Counted from the stretch's first letter, positions 7,824-18,622 are shown. The stretch is DNA of 64,000 bases from Streptomyces sp. CNQ-509 (GCF_001011035.1 NZ_CP011492.1:2668501-2732500), one strand, 5' to 3'. Numbers and translations: made by a program. Notes: a model not told the origin generated them from the letters alone.

Positions 7824-8468
7824 ATGTCCGGCGACGAGTCCGTCGTGCCCGCGCTCGCCGCGGCCTTCGACGACCGGGACGCCGGCAAGGCCCTTGCCGC
7901 ACTCGGCGAACTGCTCGACACGCCGGCCCCCGGCCGGCGCCCGGCCCTGTGGCACCCGCTGGGCTGCTTCCGCCTCGACCTGGCCGGGGACGCATCACGC
8001 CGGCGGTACGCGCTGCACTGCTGGCCGCGCGGCGAACGGCACCCGGCGGCACGGACGCTGACCGTGCACCGGCACGCGTACGCGCTGGAAAGCCTGGTGA
8101 TCGACGGGGAGTTGCGCAACCGGCGGTTCGGCGGGGCACCGGGCGGGGTGCGCGGGCCGCTGTACCGGGCGGAGGGAGGGGGCCGGCTGTCCGTGCTCAA
8201 GCGGACGGAGGAGGTCGCGGAGTTGGAGGTCGTGGAGGACCGGCTGCTGGGACCCGGCCGCTTCTACGCGGTGTCCGCGGCGGACTTCCACGAGAGCCGG
8301 GTGGCGAACGCGGGTTTCTGCGTCACGCTGACGAGGACGTCCCCGAAGCTACGCCCCGGCGCCCACGCACTGGGCGGGTTCACGACCCCACCGGTACTCC
8401 TCTACCGCCGCACGCCGGTGACCGAGACCCTGCTGACCCGCCTGATGGACCACGTGGGAAGACAATGA
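7824..8468 (+). CDS. Cupin-like hypothetical protein
   Basis: A 214-residue soluble protein. The segment TVHRHAYALESLVIDGELRN resembles the H-x-H...S-x-V-x-x-G-E-L-x-N signature of cupin-like proteins, with FYAVSAADFHESR as a candidate second metal-ligand segment. This suggests a small metal-binding beta-barrel, possibly a dioxygenase or sugar-binding type. The N-terminal 40 residues are helical. ATG 7824 was chosen over 7743 and 7806 because GGAGA lies 6 bases upstream. It stands alone between the phosphatase terminator and the tmRNA terminator. The function cannot be assigned. Confidence 0.6.
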   Translation: MSGDESVVPALAAAFDDRDAGKALAALGELLDTPAPGRRPALWHPLGCFRLDLAGDASRRRYALHCWPRGERHPAARTLTVHRHAYALESLVIDGELRNRRFGGAPGGVRGPLYRAEGGGRLSVLKRTEEVAELEVVEDRLLGPGRFYAVSAADFHESRVANAGFCVTLTRTSPKLRPGAHALGGFTTPPVLLYRRTPVTETLLTRLMDHVGRQ

Positions 8469-8509
8469 CGCAAGAGGGCTGGGGGGCGGAGCCGCGCAGA
8501 AACGACGAA

Positions 8510-8547
8510 GGCGACGCGGCCCACGCTTACCGCGGGCACACGTCGCC
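8510..8547 (-). terminator. Terminator of ssrA
   Basis: An inverted repeat lies about 12 bases past the tmRNA 3' end: GGCGACG (8510-8516) pairs with CGTCGCC (8541-8547), and inner GCCC pairs with GGGC. It also faces the end of the cupin-like gene, so it may serve both strands. Confidence 0.6.
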
Positions 8548-8558
8548 TCTCGCATTCG

Positions 8559-8925
8559 TGGAGATGGCGGGAATCGAACCCGCGTCCAACGGTGCAGGGA
8601 CAGGACTTCTCCGAGCGCAGTCCGCTACGTTTTTCTCGGCCCCGGAGATCACGCGGACAAGTCTCCGACGGGCTCAGTCACTGTGGTTTGTCCTGCTACA
8701 CCCCGTGACCGGGTCTAGCAGTGGAGTTCCCTAGCTGATGCCAGGATCCGGGTCGGGAACGGCCCCGGGCTGACACTTCGCAAGTCGCTACTTAGGCAGC
8801 GAGGGCGAAGGAATCGCGCTTGGTGTTGGCGATTATTTGTTTCGGCCTGTGGTTAACGAGATCATGGCCGCTTCCTCGGCTCGCTTCTCCTGTTCCGACA
8901 GCCGCTGTCGAAACCGATCATCCCC
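8559..8925 (-). ncRNA. ssrA: tmRNA (transfer-messenger RNA)
   Basis: A 367-nt tmRNA. The 5' end GGGGATG (8925-8919) pairs with CATCTCC (8566-8560) as the acceptor stem, and the T-arm GGTTCGATTCC sits just inside. The CCA is not encoded and must be added. The tag reading frame (8830-8792 on the minus strand) starts at GCC and encodes ANTKRDSFALAA, then TAA. This gives a 12-residue degradation tag ending in the usual ALAA. tmRNA rescues ribosomes from broken mRNAs together with SmpB, whose gene lies just upstream on the same strand. The 5' and 3' ends are inferred from the acceptor stem. Confidence 0.93.
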
Positions 8926-8971
8926 ATGTGGTGTTTTCAAGGTGCGCAGCCCACTGGGAGCCGCTGCGGAC

Positions 8972-8977
8972 ATCCTA
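8972..8977 (-). promoter_or_regulatory. -10 element of the ssrA promoter
   Basis: TAGGAT on the minus strand lies about 47 bases upstream of the mature tmRNA 5' end, in the short gap after smpB. A poor -35 (TGGCAC) is 18 bases further upstream. This would give tmRNA its own promoter with a 35-40-base leader removed by processing. Confidence 0.4.
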
Positions 8978-9036
8978 CCGGAGCAACGCCGCGCCGTGCC
9001 ACCGTATTCCACCCCGCGGCGCGCCGTCCGCGCAGG

Positions 9037-9516
9037 TCAGCCGCGGAACCTGCGGCGGGCCGCGGAGATCGCCTTCTGCGCCTCGCGGTTGTCCTGCTTC
9101 TCGCGCAGCGCCTGCCGCTTGTCGTACTCCCGCTTGCCGCGGGCCAGCGCGATCTCGACCTTCGCCCGGCCGTCCTTGAAGTACAGCGCCAGCGGCACGA
9201 TCGTCAGCCCGGTCTCCTGCGTCTTGCCGATCAGCTTGTCGATCTCGGCCCGGTGCAGCAGCAGCTTGCGCTTGCGGCGCGCGGTGTGGTTCGTCCACGT
9301 ACCCTGCGAGTACTCCGGGATGTGCACGTTGTGCAGCCAGATCTCGCCGCCGTCGAGGTGCGCGAAGCCGTCGGCGAGCGAGGCCCGGCCCTGGCGGAGC
9401 GACTTGACCTCGGTACCGGTCAGCACGAGCCCCGCCTCGTACGTGTCGAGGATGAGGTAGTCGTGCCGCGCCTTCTTGTTCTGCGCGATCAGCTTGCGAC
9501 CCGTGTCTTTACCCAT
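9037..9516 (-). CDS. smpB: SsrA-binding protein SmpB
   Basis: A 159-residue RNA-binding protein that delivers tmRNA to stalled ribosomes. All family landmarks are present: the opening [28 protein letters not shown], the central beta-barrel segment [16 protein letters not shown], and the basic C-terminal tail ([14 protein letters not shown]...RRRFRG) that inserts into the mRNA channel. Length is normal. It starts 17 bases after the S41 protease stop, so it is the distal gene of the ftsE-ftsX-S41-smpB run, with ssrA following. Confidence 0.97.
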   Translation of the reverse strand: MGKDTGRKLIAQNKKARHDYLILDTYEAGLVLTGTEVKSLRQGRASLADGFAHLDGGEIWLHNVHIPEYSQGTWTNHTARRKRKLLLHRAEIDKLIGKTQETGLTIVPLALYFKDGRAKVEIALARGKREYDKRQALREKQDNREAQKAISAARRRFRG

Positions 9517-9533
9517 AGCCGGGCCATTGTCGC

Positions 9534-10712
9534 CTAGACGCCGCTCCCGAGGCCACTCAAAACCGTCCGGGCCTCCTCCTCGGCGCTCCGGCCGCCGGCG
9601 ACGGCCAGGTCCAGGTCCGGGGTGACGCCGACGCCCTCCAGGCTGCGCCCGGCCGGGGTGCGGTACTCGCCGACCGTCAGCTCGGCGACCGAGCCGTCCG
9701 GCAGCGCCTTCGGCATCTGCACGGAGCCCTTCCCGAAGGTGCGGCTGCCGACGACGACGGCGCGGCCGCGGTCCTGGAGCGCCCCGGCCAGCAGCTCGGC
9801 GCTGCTCATGGTGCCGCCGTCGACGAGGACGACCATCGGCGTCCGGGTGTTCCCGCCCGGCTTCGCGTACAGCACCTGCTGGCTGCCCTCCATGTCGTAC
9901 GTCGCCACCACCCCGTCGTCGAGGAAGCCCGACGCCGCCTCGACGGCCTCCACGACCAGGCCCCCGGAGTTCCCCCGCAGGTCGAGGATGAGGCCGTCGC
10001 TGCCGCGCGCCTCCGCCGCGGCCCTGCGCACCTCCGCGCCGCTGCCGCGGGTGAAGCTCTCCACCCGGATCACGGGGGTCGCGGCGCCCTCGCCCCCGGG
10101 CCTGTCATGCCGTACGGTCACGGGCTCGGTCGTCAGCTCCACCCGGCGCACGGGCCGCGTCCAGCGCCGCTCGCCGCGCTGGAGCGCAAGCACCACCGTG
10201 CTTCCGCGCGCCCCCTCGCCCAGCTCCTCGCCGCGCAGCAGCGCGACGACCTCGGTGACCGGGCGGCCGGCGACCGGGGTGCCGTCGACGGCGCGCAGCG
10301 TGTCGCCGGCGCGGATGCCGGCCTCGGCGGCCGGGCTGTCCTCGCCCACCTGGGCGATCTCCATCCGGCCGGCCCCGTCGGTCTTGATCCACAGCCCGAC
10401 GCCGACGTACTTGCCCGCCAGCATCTGCTGGAGCGACTCGTACTCGCGCGCGCTGTACGCCGTCGACCAGCGGTCTCCGCTGCGGCTGACCAGTTCGCCC
10501 GCCGAGCCGGCGGTGCCGCCCCCGCCGGCCCGCGGCTCGTAGTCCTGCTCGTCGGCGACGTGCCCCGTGAGCACCTTGGGCGGGCGCTCCGCCTCACCCG
10601 GCCAGGACCCGGTGGCGGCGCCGGTGGCCAGGACGCTGACGAAGACCAACGTCAGAGAGGCCCCGCGGCGGAAAGCGCTGCGGGGCCTGGCGCTGTCAGT
10701 CGGGCCCGACAT
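9534..10712 (-). CDS. S41 family C-terminal processing protease
   Basis: A 392-residue CtpA/Prc-like serine protease. An N-terminal hydrophobic segment ([17 protein letters not shown], residues 19-35) should anchor or export it. A PDZ domain (about 105-190, with [19 protein letters not shown]) is followed by the peptidase fold. The catalytic serine falls in [15 protein letters not shown] (the first S after M, 25 residues before the lysine), and the general-base lysine in TFGKGSVQ. It likely trims or degrades cell-envelope proteins. It lies between ftsX and smpB, a conserved actinobacterial position. Start 10712 ([10 protein letters not shown]) was chosen because the upstream extension lacks family features. 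Confidence 0.9.
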   Translation of the reverse strand: MSGPTDSARPRSAFRRGASLTLVFVSVLATGAATGSWPGEAERPPKVLTGHVADEQDYEPRAGGGGTAGSAGELVSRSGDRWSTAYSAREYESLQQMLAGKYVGVGLWIKTDGAGRMEIAQVGEDSPAAEAGIRAGDTLRAVDGTPVAGRPVTEVVALLRGEELGEGARGSTVVLALQRGERRWTRPVRRVELTTEPVTVRHDRPGGEGAATPVIRVESFTRGSGAEVRRAAAEARGSDGLILDLRGNSGGLVVEAVEAASGFLDDGVVATYDMEGSQQVLYAKPGGNTRTPMVVLVDGGTMSSAELLAGALQDRGRAVVVGSRTFGKGSVQMPKALPDGSVAELTVGEYRTPAGRSLEGVGVTPDLDLAVAGGRSAEEEARTVLSGLGSGV

Positions 10713-10802
10713 GTCGCTGAGTGTAGGACAGCGGCGGGTGCGGCAGGGGGAGTTGGCCCCGCCACTGCACGCACGTGGCCTACGCCACACCCGCCCCGAT
10801 TG

Positions 10803-11714
10803 TCAGACCTTGAGGTACTTCCGCAGCGCGAAGAAGGCCGCGATACCCGGCATGAGCAGCCCGATCGCGACGACGAGGGGCAGCACCCGGATCACTTCGT
10901 CCCAGCCGATGAAGTTGATCAACAGGATCTTGTCGGCCAGCCAGTTGTCGATCAGGAAGTGCTTGCCGCCGACCAGCAGTACGGCCGCGAAGCTCGCGCC
11001 GATCAGCCCGGCGACGGCGGCCTCGACGATGAACGGCAACTGGATGTAGACGCTGGACGCGCCCACCAGCCGCATGATGCCGGTTTCCCGCCTCCGGCTG
11101 AACGCCGACACCCGTACCGTGTTGACGATCAGCATGATCGCCACGACGAGCATCAGCGCCATCACACCGATGGCCGCGTACGTCATGCCGTTGAGCAGGT
11201 TGAAGAGGCTCTCCAGCACATTGCGCTGGTCCTGCACCTCCTGGACGCCGGGTCTGTCGGCGAAGGCGCTGGTGATGACCTCGTACCGCTCGGGATCCGT
11301 CAGCTTGACGCGGAAGGACTCCTGCATCTGGTCCGGCGTGAGGGAGGACGCCAGCGGCGAGTCGCCGAACTGCTCCTTGTAGTGCTTGTACGCTTCTTCG
11401 CTGGACTCGTAGTGCACGCTCTCGACGACGTCGAGGGCCTTCAGGTCGTCCTGGATCTCCTTCTTCTGCTCGGCCGTCACCGCACCCCGCTCGCAGTTGG
11501 GCGAGGTCTCGGCGTCCACTTCGTTGCAGAAGAAGATGGAGACGTTGACCTTGTCGTACCAGTAGCCCTTCATGGTGTCGACCTGCTTGCCCATGAGCCA
11601 GGAGGCCCCGAACAGGGCCAGCGACAGGGCCACGGAGACGATCACCGCGAAGGTCATCGTCAGGTTGCGGCGGAGACCTACACCGATCTCCGAGAAGACG
11701 AACTGGGCGCGCAT
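10803..11714 (-). CDS. ftsX: Cell division protein FtsX
   Basis: A 303-residue integral membrane subunit of the FtsEX complex, which couples division-ring state to peptidoglycan hydrolase activation. TM1 follows a short cytosolic N-terminus (residues about 20-42). A large extracellular domain (43-175) carries two Cys residues (FFCNEVDAETSPNC), and three more helices lie in the C-terminal half. AAAGGA sits a few bases before the ATG, 30 bases after ftsE, indicating a co-transcribed and probably translationally coupled pair. No separate FtsQ-like partner is nearby. Confidence 0.96.
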   Translation of the reverse strand: MRAQFVFSEIGVGLRRNLTMTFAVIVSVALSLALFGASWLMGKQVDTMKGYWYDKVNVSIFFCNEVDAETSPNCERGAVTAEQKKEIQDDLKALDVVESVHYESSEEAYKHYKEQFGDSPLASSLTPDQMQESFRVKLTDPERYEVITSAFADRPGVQEVQDQRNVLESLFNLLNGMTYAAIGVMALMLVVAIMLIVNTVRVSAFSRRRETGIMRLVGASSVYIQLPFIVEAAVAGLIGASFAAVLLVGGKHFLIDNWLADKILLINFIGWDEVIRVLPLVVAIGLLMPGIAAFFALRKYLKV

Positions 11715-11744
11715 GCCCGTCCTTTCAGCTCCGGGGGCAGCAGC

Positions 11745-12434
11745 TCAGTGCTGGTATCCGTAGACACCGCGCGACTGGTCGCGGACCAGCCGCCCCAACT
11801 CGAGTTCGATGACGCGCCGGCGCATCTGGTCGACGATCTGCTGATCATGCGTGGCCATGATCACTGTGGTACCGGTCCTGTTGATGCGGTCGAGCAGCTT
11901 CATGATGCCGACCGAGGTCTGCGGGTCGAGGTTGCCCGTCGGCTCGTCCGCGATGAGGAGCATCGGCCGGTTGACGAACGCCCGCGCGACGGCGACCCGC
12001 TGCTGCTCACCGCCGGACAGCTCGCCGGGCATCCGGTCGCCCTTGCCGGAGAGGCCCACGAGGTCGAGCACCTCGGGAACGGTCTTGCGGATCTGCCCGC
12101 GGGGCTTGCCGATCACTTCGAGGGCGAACGCGACGTTCTCCGCGACGGTCTTGTTCGGCAGCAGCCGGAAGTCCTGGAAGACCGTGCCCAACTGGCGCCG
12201 CATCTGCGGCACCTTCCAGTTGGACAGCCGGGCGAGATCCTTGCCGAGCACGTACACCTGGCCGTGCGTGGTCCGCTCCTCGCGGAGGATGAGCCGCAGG
12301 AACGTGGACTTGCCGGAGCCGGAGGACCCCACGAGGAACACGAACTCGCCGCGCTCGATCTCCAGCGAGACGTCCTGGAGCGCTGGACGGTTCTGCTTGG
12401 GGTACATCTTGGTGACGTTGTCGAATCGGATCAC
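11745..12434 (-). CDS. ftsE: Cell division ATP-binding protein FtsE
   Basis: A 229-residue ABC ATPase partner of FtsX. Walker [10 protein letters not shown] (about 36-44), the signature LSGGEQQR, Walker [11 protein letters not shown] and the H-loop (MATHDQQ) are all intact. The opening [12 protein letters not shown] is a family hallmark. The start is GTG at 12434. The gene heads the ftsE-ftsX-S41-smpB series; about 216 bases separate it from the divergent small Zn-ribbon-like gene. Confidence 0.97.
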   Translation of the reverse strand: MIRFDNVTKMYPKQNRPALQDVSLEIERGEFVFLVGSSGSGKSTFLRLILREERTTHGQVYVLGKDLARLSNWKVPQMRRQLGTVFQDFRLLPNKTVAENVAFALEVIGKPRGQIRKTVPEVLDLVGLSGKGDRMPGELSGGEQQRVAVARAFVNRPMLLIADEPTGNLDPQTSVGIMKLLDRINRTGTTVIMATHDQQIVDQMRRRVIELELGRLVRDQSRGVYGYQH

Positions 12435-12650
12435 GCTGGGCTCCCTGTCGCGGTCGCAGGTGACCTTACGCGAATGCGGCGGGGGCGCGCAGTCGCCGTG
12501 GGCGGTTGGTGCGTTTCGTCACGGACAAACCGCCCCGGGTGCCGGCGGGGAATCCGTTGACACGCGCCGATTCGGTCCGGACCTGGCACAGTGGTAGAGG
12601 GAGAAACGGAACCGGCAGTGCACGGAGAGCGAAGCGGGAGGAGGAAGCAC

Positions 12651-12848
12651 ATGACACGCGACTGGCTGGTCTGCGCGAGCTGTGCGGGGCCCGTGAGCGA
12701 GGGCCGCTGTCCCGTCTGCCGGGCGAGCAGGGAGCGCATGCGCCAGGAGAACGGCTGGCACAGTGTGACGCCGACGACGGTGTGGATACTGCTGGCGCTG
12801 CTGGCGGCCGTGGCGGCGGTGCTGTTCCTGCAGCAGCGGACGGCGTAG
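12651..12848 (+). CDS. Small membrane protein with N-terminal CxxC...CxxC
   Basis: A 65-residue protein with a likely zinc-ribbon head (CASCAGPVSEGRCPVCRAS, four cysteines in two CxxC pairs) and one C-terminal transmembrane helix (TVWILLALLAAVAAVLFLQQ). ATG 12651 is fixed by an excellent GGAGGAGGAAG ribosome site ending 5 bases upstream; a longer start at 12591 would ignore it. Similar tiny proteins next to ftsE occur in other streptomycetes as far as I recall, but the function is unknown. A TTGACA at 12557-12562 could be its -35. Confidence 0.75.
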   Translation: MTRDWLVCASCAGPVSEGRCPVCRASRERMRQENGWHSVTPTTVWILLALLAAVAAVLFLQQRTA

Positions 12849-12982
12849 CGCGGCGGAGTCCGCGGGGGCGCGGGGCGTACGGCGCCCGGGAAACCCACAC
12901 ACGTGATCTACGTCACATCGCTTGATCGACGGTGCGTAGCGGAATGCCGGAAACCGCCACACAGCGCTACGGAAGACGCGGA

Positions 12983-13011
12983 AGGGCCCGGAGCGATTCG
13001 CTCCGGGCCCT
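12983..13011. terminator. Terminator after the LAXTG surface-protein gene
   Basis: A 13-bp perfect stem (12983-12995 with 12999-13011, core GGGCCCGGAGC) with a 3-base loop lies 28 bases past the minus-strand gene stop and faces the plus-strand small gene. It probably works in both directions. Confidence 0.75.
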
Positions 13012-13039
13012 CGTGTCGCCTGTGCGGCGGGGCTGCGGG

Positions 13040-13846
13040 TCAGGCAGCCGACTCGTTGCGGGTCATCAGCCGCGGCAGCAGCCGGAAGCCGACGCCGCCG
13101 GCAATGATGCTGGCCGCACCCACGAGCAGGTACGTGGTGCCGCTGGAACCGGTGTCGGCGAGCTGCTCCTGCGGCTCGCTGTCGCCGGCCGGCGAGGGCT
13201 CGCTGCCGCCGGAGGTCGACTCGGCCTCGCAGATCACGCTGTCGCCGTCCAGCTCGCAGTCGGTGTCGCCGCCGCCGGTACCGCCGGTGGTCTGCTGGCC
13301 GCCGGTGGTCTGCTGACCACCGTCGTCGCCGGAGCCGCCGTCATCGGCACCGCCGTCGGTGGTGCCACCGTCGTCCGTGGTGCCGCCGTCGTCGGTCGTG
13401 CCACCGTCGTCGGTGGTCCCGCCGTCGTCCGTGGTGCCACCGTCGTCGGTGGTCCCGCCGTCGTCCGTGGTGCCACCGTCGTCGGTGGTCCCGCCGTCGT
13501 CCGTGGTGCCACCGTCGTCGGTCGTGCCGCCGTCGTCCGTGGTGCCGCCGTCGTCCGTGGTGCCACCGTCATCGGTGGTCCCGCCGTCATCGGTCGTACC
13601 ACCGTCATCGGTCGTGCCGCCGTCGTCGACGCCACCGGGGCCGGCGACGTCGCCGCCGCTGTCGGTGTCGCCGATGCCGGCCACACCCGCGATCGCGCTG
13701 ACCTCAAGTCCGTTGCCCTGGCGACCGTTGTCGCCGCCGTCGTCGCCGGTGGCCTGCGCGGCCCCCGCGGCGGCGAGCGAGGCTCCGCCGGCGATCAGCG
13801 CGCTGGCGGCGATTCGCGCCACCCGTACACGCACCTTGTTCGTCAT
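13040..13846 (-). CDS. LAXTG-anchored, DDGGTT-repeat secreted protein
   Basis: A 268-residue secreted protein. Residues 1-33 are a signal peptide (basic RVRVARIAA, then a hydrophobic core, cleavage near AQA-TG). After a short unique segment comes a run of 15 six-residue units (DDGGTT), then a QQTTGG pair and a Gly/Ser/Asp linker. The end carries a sorting signal LADTG, a hydrophobic helix and a basic RLLPRLMTRN tail. LAXTG is the motif used by class E sortases of Streptomyces. The repeats are extremely acidic and flexible, as expected of a wall-spanning stalk, but no functional head domain is visible. No sortase gene is adjacent. Confidence 0.82.
   Translation of the reverse strand: MTNKVRVRVARIAASALIAGGASLAAAGAAQATGDDGGDNGRQGNGLEVSAIAGVAGIGDTDSGGDVAGPGGVDDGGTTDDGGTTDDGGTTDDGGTTDDGGTTDDGGTTDDGGTTDDGGTTDDGGTTDDGGTTDDGGTTDDGGTTDDGGTTDDGGTTDDGGTTDGGADDGGSGDDGGQQTTGGQQTTGGTGGGDTDCELDGDSVICEAESTSGGSEPSPAGDSEPQEQLADTGSSGTTYLLVGAASIIAGGVGFRLLPRLMTRNESAA
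13362..13628 (-). repeat. 18-bp tandem repeat, 15 copies, in frame
   Basis: Fifteen near-identical 18-base units encode the DDGGTT hexapeptide of the LAXTG protein. Adjacent copies differ mostly at wobble positions. The array is a likely site of slippage or recombination, changing stalk length without breaking the frame. Confidence 0.85.
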
Positions 13847-14152
13847 TGCTCGCTACCCCCAGTAGCCGTACTCGTCAGTGGGCTGGCGTCGGTACGGGGC
13901 CTGTTCGCGGCGGGCTTACCCCCCTGAGTCACACGAACCCCACACACCTGCAGAAAGCTCGGCGGCAAGCCTCTCGGGTATTCGCTGGAGCGTCAAGCGA
14001 GTTGAGACGGGGTTGTACCTTTTCCCAGCCAATGTCCGGGGTAAGTGGTGCACGACTGTGACACTCGCGCCGGGACCCGCAACGCCCGCGGTCAGCCGTG
14101 GAATTGCAGCGGAAGGACCGGGCCGCGGACGCGCTCCCGCGACCGGCGGATA
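13847..14152. other. Gene-free gap between prfB and the LAXTG gene
   Basis: About 306 bases separate the prfB stop from the start of the secreted-protein gene, both on the minus strand. It is less GC-rich than its surroundings and presumably holds the promoter of the secreted-protein gene. I see no coding region and no convincing -35/-10 pair. Confidence 0.5.
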
Positions 14153-15274
14153 TCAGCCCTCGGCGGCCGCCTGCTCCTGCTGCTTGCGCCAGCGGATGCC
14201 CGCCTCCAGGAAGCCGTCGATCTCACCGTCGAGGACCGCCTGCGGGTTGCCCACCTCGTGCGTCGTACGCAGGTCCTTGACCATCTGGTAGGGCTGCAGC
14301 ACGTACGACCGCATCTGGTTGCCCCACGAGCCGGCGCTGTCGCCCTTGAGCGCGTTCATCTTCGCCTGCTCCTCCTCCTTGCGCTTGGCGAGCAGGCGGG
14401 CCTGGAGCACGCGCATGGCGGCGGCGCGGTTCTGGATCTGCGACTTCTCGTTCTGGCAGGAGACGACGATGCCGGTCGGCAGGTGCGTGATGCGGATCGC
14501 GGAGTCCGTGGTGTTGACGGACTGGCCGCCGGGTCCTGAGGAGCGGAAGACATCGATCCGGATCTCGTTCTCCGGGATCTCGATGTGGTCGGTCTGCTCC
14601 ACGACGGGCAGCACCTCGACGCCGGCGAACGACGTCTGGCGGCGCCCCTGGTTGTCGTACGGGGAGATGCGCACCATGCGGTGCGTCCCCTGCTCGACGG
14701 AGAGAGTGCCGTACGCGTACGGGGCCTTGACGGCGAAGGTCGTCGACTTGATGCCGGCCTCCTCCGCATACGAGGTGTCCAGCACCTCCGTCGGATAGCC
14801 CTTGTGCTCCGCCCAGCGCAGATACATGCGCTGCAACTGCTCGGCGAAGTCCGCGGCGTCCACGCCGCCCGCCTCGGCGCGGATGTTGACCATCGCCTCG
14901 CGCTGGTCGTACTCGCCGGACAGCAGCGTGCGCACTTCCAGCTCCTCGACCGCGCGCCGGACGTCGGACAGCTCGCCCTCGGCCTCGCGCTGCGTGTCGG
15001 CGTCGCCCTCGCTCTCGGCGAGTTCGAAGAGGACCTCAAGGTCGTCGATCCGCCCGCGCAGCTCTTCGATCTTGCGCAACTGGCCCTGGAGGAGGGAGAG
15101 CCGGCTGGTGACCCGCTGCGCGTTCTCCGGGTCGTCCCAGAGGGCGGGGGCCGCCGCCTCCTCTTCGAGCGCGGCGATGTCGGTCCTCAGCCTGTCGAGG
15201 TCGAGCACGGCCTCGATGGACTCCATGGTGGAGCCGAGGGCCTTGAGCGATTCGGATACATCAGGTGCTGCCAC
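14153..15274 (-). CDS. prfB: Peptide chain release factor 2
   Basis: A 373-residue class I release factor for UGA and UAA stops. The catalytic GGQ lies in [19 protein letters not shown] (near residue 245). The stop-codon recognition tripeptide, normally SPF in RF2, reads SPY here ([13 protein letters not shown]). The gene is one uninterrupted frame, so the programmed +1 frameshift known in E. coli prfB is absent. The start is GTG at 15274. It lies between the kinase gene pkaB and the LAXTG gene, all on the minus strand. Confidence 0.96.
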   Translation of the reverse strand: MAAPDVSESLKALGSTMESIEAVLDLDRLRTDIAALEEEAAAPALWDDPENAQRVTSRLSLLQGQLRKIEELRGRIDDLEVLFELAESEGDADTQREAEGELSDVRRAVEELEVRTLLSGEYDQREAMVNIRAEAGGVDAADFAEQLQRMYLRWAEHKGYPTEVLDTSYAEEAGIKSTTFAVKAPYAYGTLSVEQGTHRMVRISPYDNQGRRQTSFAGVEVLPVVEQTDHIEIPENEIRIDVFRSSGPGGQSVNTTDSAIRITHLPTGIVVSCQNEKSQIQNRAAAMRVLQARLLAKRKEEEQAKMNALKGDSAGSWGNQMRSYVLQPYQMVKDLRTTHEVGNPQAVLDGEIDGFLEAGIRWRKQQEQAAAEG

Positions 15275-15337
15275 CCCACCAGAGTACCGCTGCGCGCTCC
15301 GACCGCAGGTGGCGCGTATCCGCGGACCGGGACGGAG

Positions 15338-16708
15338 TCAGGGTTCCGAGGTGGTGGAGCGGTCGCCGCCGCCGCTCCCGCCCCCGCCGCCGTCGTCGCC
15401 GCCCGACGCGACCAGCCAGCCGCCGACGCCCGCGAGGGCGATGACGACCGCGGCGACCGTGAGCTTCAGCCGCTTCGCCCGGGTCGCGGTCGCGCGGGCG
15501 GCGCGGGCCGAGCCGGGCCGCGGCTGGCCGGCCAGCCGCGGTACGCGCGCGGTGCCGCGGGCGCCGCCGGCCAGCTCGTCGGCGCTGGGCATCCGCATGC
15601 TCGTGTGGGTGTCCCGGTTGGAGTCCGGGGCCGCGGACCGTACCAGCGGGACCGAGCCGCGCAGCGGCCGGCCGCCGGCCCCGGTCACGCCCGGCTCGCC
15701 CGCGGTGGCGAGGGCTCCGGCCGGGGCCGTCTCGCGGTCGCCGCCGAGCCGCATCGTGTGCGGCGACCGGCCACCCGCCTCGTCCGCGCCGTCCGCCGAC
15801 TCCTCCACGTCCAGCGGCGGCAGCCCGTCCAGGTCCGGCAGTATCTCCCGCAGCCGGGCGGCCAGCTCCACCGCCCGCAGCCGTGACGCGGGCGCCTTCG
15901 CGAGGCACTGCAGCAGCAGCTCCCAGAGTTCGTCGGGGATGCCGGGCAGCGGCGCGACGGTCTCCGTCACGTGCCGGCGCAGCACGGCGCCCGGGTGGCC
16001 GCCGCCGAAGGGGGTGAAGCCGGCCAGCAGCTCGTACAGCACGGTGGCCAGGGCGTAGATGTCGACGGCCGCGCGCGCGGGCAGGCCCTCGACGATCTCC
16101 GGGGCGACGTAGTCGGGGGTGCCGATGACGCGGCGCTGGGTCGGCACCCGGGTGCCCGCCGCCGTGCCGCCCCGCCCGCGGGGGGCGGGCGGGGGCTGGG
16201 GGGCGCGGCTGGGGGCGTCGATGAGCTTGGCGACGCCGAAGTCGGTGAGCAGCGCGGGCGGCGCGCCGCCCGCGCCCGCGGGGGCGTCGGAGTCCAGCAG
16301 GACGTTCTCGGGCTTGACGTCCCGGTGGACGAGGCCCACGGCGTGCGCGGCGGCCAGGGCCTCGGCGATGTCGGCGGCGATGGCGACGGCGGCCTGCGGG
16401 AGCAGCCGGCGGTCGCGCTCCAGCCGGGTGCGCAGGTCCGTACCGCGGACGAGGTCCATGACGAGCGCCAGGTCGCGGCCGTCGACGACGAGGTCGCGGA
16501 CGCCGACGACGCGCGAGTGGTCCAGGCTCATCAGCGCGGCGCGCTCCCCCAGGAAGCGCTCGACCAGCTCCCGGTCCTCGGCCAGGTCCTCGCGGAGCAG
16601 CTTGATGGCGACCGGCCCGTCCGGGCCCTCGCCGAGCCACACCGTGCCCGCGCTGCCGCGTCCGATCACCTGATGGGCGGCGTACCGGCTGCCGATTCTG
16701 CGTGCCAT
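15338..16708 (-). CDS. pkaB: Serine/threonine protein kinase (PkaB-like)
   Basis: A 456-residue Hanks-type kinase. The Gly loop GRGSAGTVW (about 16-24), catalytic lysine in VAIKLLRED, HRDVKPENVLL and DFGVAKLID mark an active kinase domain to about residue 275. The activation loop is longer than usual (PSRAPQPPPAPRGRGGTAAG inserted after DFG). A Pro/Gly-rich juxtamembrane linker leads to a single helix (LTVAAVVIALAGVGGWLVAS) and a very short Gly/Asp outer tail, so no extracellular sensor is present. It is tandem with the second kinase upstream. The S. coelicolor names pkaA/pkaB are applied by synteny and length, from memory. Confidence 0.88.
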   Translation of the reverse strand: MARRIGSRYAAHQVIGRGSAGTVWLGEGPDGPVAIKLLREDLAEDRELVERFLGERAALMSLDHSRVVGVRDLVVDGRDLALVMDLVRGTDLRTRLERDRRLLPQAAVAIAADIAEALAAAHAVGLVHRDVKPENVLLDSDAPAGAGGAPPALLTDFGVAKLIDAPSRAPQPPPAPRGRGGTAAGTRVPTQRRVIGTPDYVAPEIVEGLPARAAVDIYALATVLYELLAGFTPFGGGHPGAVLRRHVTETVAPLPGIPDELWELLLQCLAKAPASRLRAVELAARLREILPDLDGLPPLDVEESADGADEAGGRSPHTMRLGGDRETAPAGALATAGEPGVTGAGGRPLRGSVPLVRSAAPDSNRDTHTSMRMPSADELAGGARGTARVPRLAGQPRPGSARAARATATRAKRLKLTVAAVVIALAGVGGWLVASGGDDGGGGGSGGGDRSTTSEP

Positions 16709-16894
16709 GACACAAAGCTACGCGGCGCCACGGGCGTTGGGTGCCGGACCGGCGCGGAAACCCCCCGTGGGTGTCGACTTGTCGGCATGCTCACAGGCCA
16801 GGGGGCGGTTCGGGGCCCGGGGAGCCCTTTCTGTCACCGCTCCACCGCGGTCACCGGTCCACGGAAGCCGGCCCGTCGGTCATGGGCGTTCCGG

Positions 16895-18622
<1,728 letters not shown>

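Noticed and set aside
8559..8620. Stand-alone tRNA gene (TTCGATTCC arm)
   Set aside because: The T-arm and acceptor belong to tmRNA; no anticodon arm is present nearby.
10107..12560. 817-codon plus-strand frame over ftsE/ftsX
   Set aside because: ftsE, ftsX and the S41 protease on the other strand have intact motifs; this frame has none.
12903..12916. MtrA binding box
   Set aside because: The MtrA consensus needs two GTNAC half sites; the left half here is GTGAT, so the Crp-type reading fits better.
13362..13628. CRISPR-like array of regular repeats
   Set aside because: The units are contiguous 18-mers without spacers and encode a hexapeptide repeat of a secreted protein.
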